Source: Silvimonas sp.
GTDB lineage: Bacteria > Pseudomonadota > Gammaproteobacteria > Burkholderiales > Chitinibacteraceae
Assembly (NCBI GenBank): GCA_030151005.1
Contig: JASLES010000129.1
Span: 1 to 8,099, forward strand
Reading direction: 5' to 3'
Length of the DNA stretch: 8,099 nucleotides
How positions within the stretch are numbered: position 1 is the stretch's first letter; each line of letters begins with the position of its first letter. Below the pieces are notes generated by a model, which saw nothing but the letters and a program-made list of their open reading frames with translations, had not been told where the DNA came from and searched no databases. The translations under genes and the position numbers were made by a program. Below, piece after piece: positions 1-5,372 of the stretch.

Positions 1-2
1 CC

Positions 3-929
3 ACCAGATGCTCGTTGTATGGCCTGCGGTGGTTGCCCGAACGCGCGCAGGAAGGACTGCCGCATCCGCTCGCGATCACCGAAGCCGGTCTCGCGGGCAA
101 TCACCTCGATGGGATGTCGAGTGGTTTCCATCATGAGCCGGGCCGCCTCTACCCGCAGGCGTTCCACTGCCTTGGCGGGAGACTGGCCCGTTTCTTCCCG
201 GAATACCCGGCTGAACTGGCGCGGGCTGAGCCGCGCGACATCCGCAAGGGCCTCGACTGACAAATCGCCGTCAAGGTTCTCTTTGGCATAAGCGAGGGCC
301 ATCTGAACCCGGTCAGATTTTGCATCCAGTTCCAGCAACGCAGAAAACTGCGACTGGCCTCCGCCCCGGCGCTGGTACACCACCAGCTTGCGCGCAATCA
401 TGCGCGCCGTCTCTAACCCGAAGTCGTTTTCCACGATGGCAAGCGCAAGATCGACCCCGGCCGTCATGCCCGCAGAGGTCCAGAACTGTCCGTCATTCAC
501 AAAGATACGGTCTTCGTCGAGCAACACGGCGGGATACTGCTTTTTAAAGGCTTGGGCATGGAACCAGTGGGTGGTCGCCCGCTTGCCGTCGAGCAAGCCC
601 GCAGCAGCCAGAACAAACGCGCCAGTACAAATGGCCGCTACACGCCGGCTCTCGCTGGGTGCGTTGCGGAGGTAGTTCAGCAAGCTGTCTGGAGGGAGAT
701 CACAGTTGTTGTCACCCGCCACAATCAACGTGTCGTAGCTGGCGTCCCGCAGCCGGTCTGTGTTGATGGAAAAGCTTTGGGAGGTCATCACCGGCCCACC
801 CGCTTCAGACACCACGCGAAACTGATAAACCCGCTCGCCACGCGCAAGATTGGCGTACTCGAAGACGCTCGCCACCGCCAGTGCCAGTGACTGAAAGCCT
901 GGGTAAATCACAAGTCCGATAGAGTGCAT
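3..929 (-). CDS. GlxA-like transcriptional regulator (DJ-1/PfpI domain + AraC HTH), 3' end outside window
   Basis: Partial gene: 309 codons are visible and the frame is still open at the window edge, so about 5-30 C-terminal residues are missing. Residues 1-180 form a DJ-1/PfpI (class I glutamine amidotransferase-like) domain, with the nucleophile-elbow motif AICTGAFVLA placing Cys at residue 101, followed by GLLDGKRATTHW and WTSAGMTAG, as in GlxA/FtrA-type regulators. Residues about 205-305 are an AraC DNA-binding domain with two helix-turn-helix units (LSVEALADVARLSPRQFSR and IEVIARETGFGDRERMRQSF). In this family the first domain is thought to sense a ligand rather than act as an enzyme. 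The ATG at 929 follows a strong GGAGGAG at 935-941 with 5 nt spacing. The gene is divergent from the SDR gene at 1210, the usual arrangement for a regulator and its target, so control of that gene is likely but not shown. The ligand is unknown. Confidence 0.93.
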   Translation of the reverse strand, partial: MHSIGLVIYPGFQSLALAVASVFEYANLARGERVYQFRVVSEAGGPVMTSQSFSINTDRLRDASYDTLIVAGDNNCDLPPDSLLNYLRNAPSESRRVAAICTGAFVLAAAGLLDGKRATTHWFHAQAFKKQYPAVLLDEDRIFVNDGQFWTSAGMTAGVDLALAIVENDFGLETARMIARKLVVYQRRGGGQSQFSALLELDAKSDRVQMALAYAKENLDGDLSVEALADVARLSPRQFSRVFREETGQSPAKAVERLRVEAARLMMETTRHPIEVIARETGFGDRERMRQSFLRAFGQPPQAIQRASG

Positions 930-934
930 GACTG

Positions 935-941
935 CTCCTCC
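935..941 (-). promoter_or_regulatory. Shine-Dalgarno of the GlxA-like regulator
   Basis: GGAGGAG on the minus strand lies 5 nt before the ATG at 929. It is near-perfect and fixes this start. Confidence 0.8.
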
Positions 942-945
942 GAAA

Positions 946-980
946 TGTCTCAATTTATTGAATATATAACAAAAGAGACA
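946..980. promoter_or_regulatory. Candidate operator region between the GlxA-like regulator and the SDR gene
   Basis: Two nested symmetric elements lie just upstream of the regulator. TGTCTC (946-951) and GAGACA (975-980) are an exact inverted pair with centres 29 bp apart, about three helical turns. Inside them is TCAATTTATTGA (950-961), arms TCAAT/ATTGA around TT. The interval is AT-rich and contains a minus-strand TATATT that could serve as a -10, although I found no good -35. The symmetry is seen; binding of a regulator is inferred from position. AraC-family proteins more often bind direct repeats, so this could be chance. Confidence 0.3.
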
Positions 981-1025
981 ACAACGCTGGTGCTTACGGA
1001 GCCTGGCCATTCTTCATTCATTTTT

Positions 1026-1055
1026 TTGACTATCTGATATTTACTCCTCTCTACT
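1026..1055 (+). promoter_or_regulatory. Candidate promoter of the SDR gene
   Basis: TTGACT (1026-1031, five of six to the sigma70 -35), an 18 bp spacer and TCTACT (1050-1055, four of six to the -10) form a weak promoter. It would give a 5' leader of about 150 nt before the ATG at 1210. A perfect TTGACA at 1062-1067 is an alternative -35, but it has no recognisable -10 at 16-18 bp. Confidence 0.25.
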
Positions 1056-1086
1056 CAAATTTTGACACGCTATTGAGGGCTCCCAG

Positions 1087-1143
1087 ATGAAAACGACCTA
1101 TGACCTAAAACATTGCATCTATGTCATTGAGGATGTTTGCTGA
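1087..1143 (+). CDS. Possible 18-codon leader ORF upstream of the SDR gene
   Basis: ATG at 1087 to TGA at 1141-1143 encodes 18 residues beginning MKTTYDLKHC and including IYVIEDVC. GAGGG at 1075-1079 lies 7 nt before the ATG, an acceptable Shine-Dalgarno. It ends 66 nt before the SDR start. It resembles no leader peptide I know, and an ORF this short can arise by chance. Confidence 0.15.
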   Translation: MKTTYDLKHCIYVIEDVC

Positions 1144-1209
1144 TATTGCCAGAATTGCCCTCAGTTCCTGACATCCCGTCGGGTAAACATCACCAGAGGG
1201 AAACTCATC

Positions 1210-2025
1210 ATGACTAACGCAAATACTTCCGCCAAAGGCACCGCGCTGATCACCGGCGCATCCACCGGGATCGGCGCGGTGTACGCCGACCGCCTGAGCA
1301 AACAGGGTTATGACCTTATCCTGGTTGCCCGCAATGCCGAGCGCCTGAATGCGCTGGCATCGCGCTTGAGCGCCGAAACCGGTCGCTCGGTCAGAACCAT
1401 GGCTGCCGACCTCAATGACAAAGCAGCACTCGCGCAGGTTGAACGCGTGCTGCGTGAGGACCAAAGCATCACCATGCTGGTCAACAACGCCGGTATCGGC
1501 TCGGTGGCGTCGGTACTCAACAGCAACGTCGATGAGATGGAGTCGATGATCACGCTGAACATCACGGCCCTGACGCGTCTGGCCTATGCCGTCGCGCCGG
1601 CCTTCGCCGCCCGGGGTGCCGGCACCATCATCAACATCAGTTCCGTGGTCGGGATTGCGGTCGAACTCCTGAACGGGGTGTACAGTGCCTCGAAATCCTA
1701 TGTGCTGAGTTTTGGTCATGCGCTGCAACGCGATCTTGCTGATAAGGGCGTGCGCATCCAGACCGTGCTGCCGGCGGCCACCGCAACGGCGTTCTGGGAT
1801 GTCGCCGGGTACGCCAAACAAAAAGAAGCCGCCAGCACAATGACGGCAGAAGACCTGGTGGATGCCGCCCTGGCTGGCCTCGCTCAAGGTGAACTGGTGA
1901 CTATCCCCACCCTGCACAACGATGACGACTGGGCGAAGTGGGAAGCAGAGCGCCGCACCCTGGCCCCGAAATTCGCCAACGCCCGGCCGGCTCCGCGCTA
2001 TGGCATCCTGACCAATAAAGCCTGA
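1210..2025 (+). CDS. SDR family NAD(P)-dependent oxidoreductase
   Basis: Classical short-chain dehydrogenase/reductase of 271 residues, the normal family length, presumably cytoplasmic. The Rossmann cofactor motif TGASTGIG (residues 15-22) is intact. The basic residue Arg41 after beta-strand 2 (LVARN) favours NADP(H). Further family marks are Asp67, the NNAG motif (92-95), Asn117, catalytic Ser145 in ISS, and Tyr158/Lys162 in YSASK with the expected 13-residue Ser-Tyr spacing. The full Asn-Ser-Tyr-Lys set is present, so it should be active. The substrate cannot be read from sequence; the C-terminal 75 residues that shape the pocket match nothing I recognise. AGAGGG at 1195-1200 lies 9 nt before the ATG. 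The gene is divergent from a GlxA-like regulator, probably its controller, and followed by a terminator. Confidence 0.95.
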   Translation: MTNANTSAKGTALITGASTGIGAVYADRLSKQGYDLILVARNAERLNALASRLSAETGRSVRTMAADLNDKAALAQVERVLREDQSITMLVNNAGIGSVASVLNSNVDEMESMITLNITALTRLAYAVAPAFAARGAGTIINISSVVGIAVELLNGVYSASKSYVLSFGHALQRDLADKGVRIQTVLPAATATAFWDVAGYAKQKEAASTMTAEDLVDAALAGLAQGELVTIPTLHNDDDWAKWEAERRTLAPKFANARPAPRYGILTNKA

Positions 2026-2117
2026 GCGCGCTATCACTGGCACGGGCCCGGATTTCAAAAACGCGCGCCGTCAGTTGATCGAACACCAAGGCAAGCCCTC
2101 CCAGCAATCCCGGAAAG

Positions 2118-2143
2118 AAAAAAGCACCCGCAGGTGCTTTTTT
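2118..2143. terminator. Rho-independent terminator, usable on both strands
   Basis: Perfect 11 bp stem: AAAAAAGCACC (2118-2128), loop CGCA (2129-2132), GGTGCTTTTTT (2133-2143). The A-run on one side and T-run on the other give a U-tract in either direction. It can therefore end the SDR transcript (stop at 2025) and minus-strand transcription arriving from 2184. Confidence 0.9.
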
Positions 2144-2183
2144 CGTTTCTGGAGGAAGCGCTAACAGCGACCTCCGCTATCGA

Positions 2184-2327
2184 TTAGTCCGTCAACGACA
2201 CCGCCGTGGCGGCATCCTTTTTGGCATTATCGACCGCCTTCTTGTCGTTGCCTGCAGATACAGCAAACGCAGAGTCCGCCGGCCGCCCACCACCTATATC
2301 CAGGAGCAGAACAACAGCAGGGTCCGG
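2184..2327 (-). pseudogene. Probable 3' remnant of a small secreted Ala/Lys-rich protein
   Basis: A minus-strand frame of 47 codons is open from just after a TAG at 2328-2330 to a TAA at 2184-2186, and it has no ATG, GTG or TTG start. Its C-terminal half reads like a real small protein: ADSAFA resembles a signal peptidase cleavage site, followed by VSAGNDKKAVDNAKKDAA and ending TAVSLTD. The preceding stretch VVLLL suggests a damaged signal peptide. It sits 41 nt before the minus-strand side of the terminator at 2118-2143, as a gene 3' end would. It may be a frameshifted or truncated gene. Antisense, the region reads as a hydrophobic frame (GTG at 2206), which I take as the shadow. Moderate to low certainty. 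Confidence 0.35.
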
Positions 2328-2331
2328 CTAC

Positions 2332-2937
2332 TCAATTGTCGTCAATGATTGCGCTATCGAGCACTCGACGAGCATCCTCAGCAAACTGCGGGTCTTTCTT
2401 AGAGTCCAGATATCGGTGGTAGTAGCGCAACTCAAAGCCCAATCCTTTGTGCTTTAGCAGCCCGCACGACAGGAAGTATTGTTCGCTCCATTTTTTCTGT
2501 CGGGTTGCCTGGTCTGGCTCAATCGCTTCCAGCAGCAAGTGCCCCCTGACACATCGATCGTCCTTCGTATCTTCAGCTAGCTCCAGCGCACTTATCTTGA
2601 ACTTCTTGCTGTTTGCATAGCCATCAACGAGATTGCGCCTGATCGTCTCGATATAGCCCGAAAGCGGAGAGACCGGAGAGTCAAGCTTGACGAGATAAGC
2701 TTCGATTTCTTTGCTGCCACCATCGGAAGTCGCATTTTTCCTGAGCGTTGCACTCATCCCCGCTCTTTCCGTACTCCATCCGGGCTCGTCGGGCGGTACG
2801 AATTTCAATCCGATTGATGTGCCCTGATTGTCCGTGATGCCAACGTTAACAAACCTGGGGCTTTCTACGTCGACAGCGGTCGCTATCGCGCTCAAGAGCA
2901 TACAAAGAACTGCGGTGCACTGAACGAGCAATTTCAA
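2332..2937 (-). CDS. Hypothetical secreted/periplasmic protein
   Basis: Not recognised. Using the TTG at 2937, the product is 201 residues beginning MKLLVQCTAV, a classic signal peptide with an 18-residue hydrophobic core ending AIATA before VDVE, so signal peptidase I cleavage near residue 21 is likely. There is no lipobox. AGGGGG at 2945-2950 is exactly 7 nt before this TTG; an in-frame GTG at 2943 abuts that run and an ATG at 2997 has only a weak GGA and would put about 20 polar residues before the signal peptide. The mature part is soluble, mixed alpha/beta in character, with two cysteines (129 and 158, in DRCVRGH and YFLSCGL) that could form a periplasmic disulfide. Base composition is less GC-rich than its neighbours. 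It lies downstream of, and in the same direction as, the MFS gene across a 179 bp gap, so it is probably a separate unit. Confidence 0.72.
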   Translation of the reverse strand: MKLLVQCTAVLCMLLSAIATAVDVESPRFVNVGITDNQGTSIGLKFVPPDEPGWSTERAGMSATLRKNATSDGGSKEIEAYLVKLDSPVSPLSGYIETIRRNLVDGYANSKKFKISALELAEDTKDDRCVRGHLLLEAIEPDQATRQKKWSEQYFLSCGLLKHKGLGFELRYYHRYLDSKKDPQFAEDARRVLDSAIIDDN

Positions 2938-2944
2938 AGACACC

Positions 2945-2950
2945 CCCCCT
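2945..2950 (-). promoter_or_regulatory. Shine-Dalgarno that decides the TTG start of the secreted hypothetical protein
   Basis: AGGGGG on the minus strand is 7 nt upstream of the TTG at 2937, ideal spacing. It abuts the in-frame GTG at 2943, which it could not serve. Confidence 0.55.
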
Positions 2951-3116
2951 GGATTTCTGGTGACAAAGGAATTTAACGATGGAATGCAGGTTAGCATCAG
3001 TATCCATTTTTCTGACGCTGTGGATCGAACAGCGGCAAGGTGAAGCCGCCTTACATCGTAGTAGTCCGCGACATACGATCAGCGATTGAGCTGGCCTGAT
3101 TTGCACCACCGTACCC

Positions 3117-4322
3117 TCAGTTTGGCCGAGGCCATAAATTCAATTGGGTGAGCAGGGCAACCGCCACCGCACTGGCAATTGCACCGAAGCACAGCAAAAA
3201 CGTCCAGCCCGTGTAGGCACCGTGGTCGATCAAAAGACCTGCCAACAATGGCCCGACAACATTGCCGGTCGCCATGAGCGATGCGTTAAGGCCCATCACC
3301 GCACCCTGCTGGCGTGGTGGCGTGGCATGCGTTAACCCGGATATCAGTGAAGGCCGCGCAAAAGAGGCCCCCAGGCTTGCGGCCACCGTGGCGACTATCA
3401 GTCCCGGAAGGTTATTGGTCATGCCGAGCCCGCCAAAACCTGCAGCCAGCAATCCCAGGCTAATCAGTATCAGCCGCCGCTCCGTGAACGCGCGCTCCGC
3501 CCATTTCATGGCGAACAGCTGAACAAAGATATTGATCCCACCGGCCGCAGTAAATGCAAAACCCACCTCCCGCGGACCAAAAGCCACCCCATGCCAGGAG
3601 AACCGCGCCTGCAAGAAGAGTGCAAATTGCGAGGTATACATGCCGAATACAAGATAGAAAGCCAGCAGTACGCCCAGAACAGACAAGATATCTGGAACCT
3701 GCAGGAGCAGCCGGAATGTCATGGGCTTGGGCGCGCCCGTTGAAGTTGCGCCCTTGGCTGGATCTTGTTGCAGAAACAGGGCCGAAGCAAAAACACTGAT
3801 CGCTGAAAGTACCGCCGCTCCCCACACCGGCGCGGCAAACGAAAAGTGCGCCAATACCCCTGAAAGCGCGGGTCCGATCATCATCCCGGTACCGATCGCA
3901 GCACTGACGATGCCGATGGCCTGCTTGCGGACCTTGGGCGAACTGTGATCCACCGCGTAAGCCGCAGCAACCGAGATATTGCCGGAGGTCAGTCCATCCA
4001 GAATACGCGCGACGAACACCAGCCAGAGGCTGTTGGCAGTGGCCAGGATCAACAGGCTCAGGCATGTCCCCAACTGGCTGACAATCAGGACGCGCTTGCG
4101 ACCAAACCGATCGGAAAGCTTACCCAGCCACGGTGCGGCAAGAAACTGGCAAACAGAGAAAGATGCGATCAACAAGCCGATCACCAGCGGACTCGCACCG
4201 AAATGTTGAGAATAAAAGGGCAAAAGCGGCAGGATGACCCCACCCCCAATCGCGTCGATCGCCACCACGGCAAACAGCGGGATCATGATGGTCTTGTCCA
4301 GTGAGTCAGATTGATAAGACAT
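3117..4322 (-). CDS. MFS transporter, TetA/DHA1-type drug:H+ antiporter
   Basis: Inner-membrane proton-coupled efflux pump of the DHA1 (12-TM) family, 401 residues, the usual length of TetA-like proteins. About 12 hydrophobic helices are visible, in two halves joined by a polar loop at residues 186-203. Family signatures are present: IDAIGGGVILP in TM1, motif A GKLSDRFGRKR (67-77) in loop 2-3, motif B ARILDGLTSG (105-114) in TM4, and the antiporter motif C GTGMMIGPALSG (144-155) in TM5, which marks exporters. The substrate cannot be assigned; resemblance to TetA is at family level only. The ATG at 4322 is preferred: AGGGG at 4332-4336 lies 9 nt upstream. A GTG at 4331 in frame would add three residues and abuts that site. 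Upstream is a structured leader with a possible 50-codon ORF ending 5 nt before the start, suggesting translational coupling. No regulator gene is adjacent. Confidence 0.95.
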   Translation of the reverse strand: MSYQSDSLDKTIMIPLFAVVAIDAIGGGVILPLLPFYSQHFGASPLVIGLLIASFSVCQFLAAPWLGKLSDRFGRKRVLIVSQLGTCLSLLILATANSLWLVFVARILDGLTSGNISVAAAYAVDHSSPKVRKQAIGIVSAAIGTGMMIGPALSGVLAHFSFAAPVWGAAVLSAISVFASALFLQQDPAKGATSTGAPKPMTFRLLLQVPDILSVLGVLLAFYLVFGMYTSQFALFLQARFSWHGVAFGPREVGFAFTAAGGINIFVQLFAMKWAERAFTERRLILISLGLLAAGFGGLGMTNNLPGLIVATVAASLGASFARPSLISGLTHATPPRQQGAVMGLNASLMATGNVVGPLLAGLLIDHGAYTGWTFLLCFGAIASAVAVALLTQLNLWPRPN

Positions 4323-4327
4323 GACGG

Positions 4328-4480
4328 TCACCCCTGGCGGGCCAGGAGAAGCAACGCAACTTCCTCGTCAGATTGACCAGGCAACGCAATGGTCCGGCAC
4401 GGACCAGATGCGGCAAGAATAAAGGAAGGGAAAAGACGGTCGAGATCACGCTCGACATCAAGAACTTGCGTACGGTGCAT
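4328..4480 (-). CDS. Possible leader ORF coupled to the MFS transporter
   Basis: ATG at 4480 to TGA at 4328-4330 encodes 50 residues beginning MHRTQVLDVERDLDRLF and ending LLLLARQG. A GGGG lies about 7 nt before the ATG. The stop overlaps the region just after the MFS Shine-Dalgarno, and only 5 nt separate it from the MFS ATG at 4322, so a ribosome finishing it would open the hairpin at 4333-4346. The frame stays open further upstream (to an in-frame start at 4726), but that part looks non-coding. I recognise no homologue. The ORF may be chance; geometry is the main argument. Confidence 0.28.
   Translation of the reverse strand: MHRTQVLDVERDLDRLFPSFILAASGPCRTIALPGQSDEEVALLLLARQG
4333..4346 (-). 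promoter_or_regulatory. Hairpin overlapping the MFS Shine-Dalgarno
   Basis: CCTGGC (4333-4338) and GCCAGG (4341-4346) are exact inverted arms with a 2 nt centre, giving at least a 5 bp stem with a 4 nt loop in the minus-strand mRNA. The 3' arm contains the AGG of the AGGGG that serves the ATG at 4322. Folding would hide part of the ribosome binding site. Confidence 0.4.
4390..4406. repeat. Inverted repeat in the MFS leader
   Basis: TGGTCCG (4390-4396), GCA, CGGACCA (4400-4406): perfect 7 bp arms with a 3 nt loop, strong for its size. With GTCGAG/CTCGAC (4439-4444 and 4451-4456, 6 nt loop) and the SD hairpin at 4333-4346 it makes three exact small hairpins within 125 nt of MFS leader. It has no U-tract and is not a terminator. 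Confidence 0.5.
4439..4456. repeat. Inverted repeat at the 5' side of the MFS leader
   Basis: GTCGAG (4439-4444), loop ATCACG, CTCGAC (4451-4456): exact 6 bp arms. It lies inside the possible leader ORF at codons 9-14, where a translating ribosome would melt it. Confidence 0.35.
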
Positions 4481-4497
4481 TGAAAAACCCCAGTGTT

Positions 4498-4572
4498 TTA
4501 GCCGCAGGCACGGCAAAAGAACAGTGGGAACACCAAGACGCAGGCAATGGCGATAAACGAATACCGGGACAA
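4498..4572 (-). CDS. Possible 24-residue hydrophobic mini-protein
   Basis: A minus-strand frame from TTG at 4572 to TAA at 4498-4500 would encode 24 residues with a hydrophobic core (FIAIACVLVFPLFFC) long enough to span a membrane, ending RACG. It lies upstream of the MFS leader ORF in the same direction. Only a weak GAG precedes the TTG. I know no homologue, and a chance frame is quite possible. Confidence 0.15.
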   Translation of the reverse strand: MSRYSFIAIACVLVFPLFFCRACG

Positions 4573-4632
4573 AGCGAACGCTCAGCGGACACACTTGTCC
4601 ACCTGCGTCGCGGTCCGCGGCCTTTCGGCTGG

Positions 4633-4654
4633 AATATACCCTGCGGGCGCAGGG
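4633..4654. promoter_or_regulatory. GC-rich dyad next to a TATATT, candidate control site upstream of the MFS gene
   Basis: CCCTGC (4639-4644), GGGC, GCAGGG (4649-4654) is a perfect 16 bp dyad. On the minus strand it is followed directly by TATATT (4638-4633), a plausible -10 for the MFS transcript. No -35-like hexamer is present at 16-20 bp, so any promoter would need an activator or be absent. Position suggests control; nothing more is shown. Confidence 0.2.
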
Positions 4655-4832
4655 CGACCGGGGCTCACCACGCCGGTCCACCATTTTCGACGGACGAAAA
4701 CTACCAGCTTCGGCACCGTGATTCAAGACCCTGTCCGGCCCTTGTGTTTAATCTGAATGTGCACCAACAAGCACTGCAGACGTGATCCGCGTCCCGGCAT
4801 TCGTCCACTCCTGGCCTGTTCCACTCATAAGC

Positions 4833-4933
4833 ACGGCAAGCCAGGTTTGCACAGCTTTACGAGCCGCTGTGTAGCGCAGGGATATCAGTTGTTCTGACCC
4901 AACGGCTTGCCAGCAACGGCAAGCCGTTTTCGT
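4833..4933 (+). ncRNA. Candidate small RNA or attenuator ending at an orphan terminator
   Basis: The terminator at 4901-4933 has no plus-strand gene before it. An upstream copy of ACGGCAAGCC (4833-4842) repeats the terminator's own 3' arm (4916-4925), so it could pair with the 5' arm GGCTTGCC (4904-4911) and compete with terminator folding. That is the arrangement of an attenuator or a structured sRNA. No promoter could be placed with confidence, and it matches no RNA family I know. The 5' end given is only the start of the repeat. Confidence 0.22.
4901..4933 (+). terminator. Rho-independent terminator with no upstream gene on its strand
   Basis: AACGGCTTGCC (4901-4911), loop AGCAAC, GGCAAGCCGTT (4918-4928): perfect 11 bp stem, then TTCGTT, so UUUU spans 4927-4930 followed by a U-rich tail. 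The minus-strand side lacks a good U-tract (GTTGGGT), so it works mainly for plus-strand transcription. Confidence 0.75.
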
Positions 4934-5012
4934 TGTTTGTTCTTACATCGCCTGGGGCGTCAAACCGACAACTATTTTGCGGATCCTGGAGGCCTCTGAC
5001 TGTCTCGGGTTT

Positions 5013-5042
5013 TGTTTTCAATAATTTCATTTATTGAAAACA
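5013..5042. repeat. Perfect 12 bp inverted repeat, operator-like
   Basis: TGTTTTCAATAA (5013-5024), spacer TTTCAT, TTATTGAAAACA (5031-5042). All 12 pairs match. Being AT-rich with no U-tract, it is a poor terminator and looks like a binding site for a dimeric regulator. It lies about 70 bp upstream of the promoter-like hexamers of the gene at 5373. Confidence 0.6.
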
Positions 5043-5112
5043 TTCAGAGGATTCTTGCTGCGGCATCTCAATCACTAACCGCTGCTCTGTTCGCAAGCAT
5101 TTCCAATGATTA

Positions 5113-5142
5113 TTAATAAGTTATTGCTTATATACATATAAA
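5113..5142 (+). promoter_or_regulatory. Candidate sigma70 promoter of the beta-propeller lipoprotein gene
   Basis: TTAATA (5113-5118, four of six), an 18 bp spacer, TATAAA (5137-5142, five of six), in the AT-rich part of the intergenic region. It would give an untranslated leader of about 220 nt. A second TATAAA at 5208-5213 has no acceptable -35. TTATTAATAA (5110-5119) is a 10 bp palindrome over the -35. Confidence 0.35.
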
Positions 5143-5372
5143 ATCCGGTTTTGTTTCACATGTAAATACTGTCAGGATTGAGTTTAAATCAAGCTGAAAA
5201 ATCGCTGTATAAATGACACAGGTATGTTTTCTTACGGTTAATTATGTAGCTGATCGGGTAAACTTCGCGGCCCTGCAGAGATAGGCAATCAACACTGCAC
5301 CAGACACGCACTGACAGAAACCAGATTAACCGGCCTTGAGACCGGACCCTCCCCATTTAAAGAAATTCACTC

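Larger units (their letters stand above)
4332..5372. other. 1 kb intergenic stretch without a convincing protein gene
   Basis: Between the divergent MFS and beta-propeller genes I see no frame with a recognisable protein. The part nearest the MFS gene (4332-4740) is GC-rich and rich in small dyads. The middle (4740-4960) holds an orphan plus-strand terminator. The last part (5000-5260) is strikingly AT-rich with an inverted repeat and promoter-like hexamers. Frames of 60-130 codons exist on both strands, but they are arginine/proline-rich or start at poor codons without Shine-Dalgarno sites and I reject them. Confidence 0.6.

Noticed and set aside
1105..2058. 317-codon open frame on the minus strand
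   Set aside because: It is antisense to the SDR gene, whose motifs are complete, and its Gly/Arg/His-rich composition is that of a shadow frame.
2206..2457. Plus-strand 83-codon frame starting at GTG with a signal-peptide-like N-terminus
   Set aside because: It is antisense to the Ala/Lys-rich tail and to the secreted protein; the antisense of such sequence reads as hydrophobic. No Shine-Dalgarno, and the second half is not protein-like.
3460..4065. 201-codon minus-strand frame
   Set aside because: Out-of-frame shadow inside the MFS transporter gene, with unusual Cys/Gly/Arg content.
4480..4785. Plus-strand 101-codon frame before the orphan terminator
   Set aside because: It begins at TTG without a Shine-Dalgarno, is rich in Arg, Pro and His, and ends over 100 nt before the terminator. 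No recognisable motif.
5178..5192. TTGAGTTTAAATCAA as an Anr/FNR box
   Set aside because: The half-sites are separated by one base more than the TTGAT-N4-ATCAA consensus and the left half ends in G. Not a credible site.
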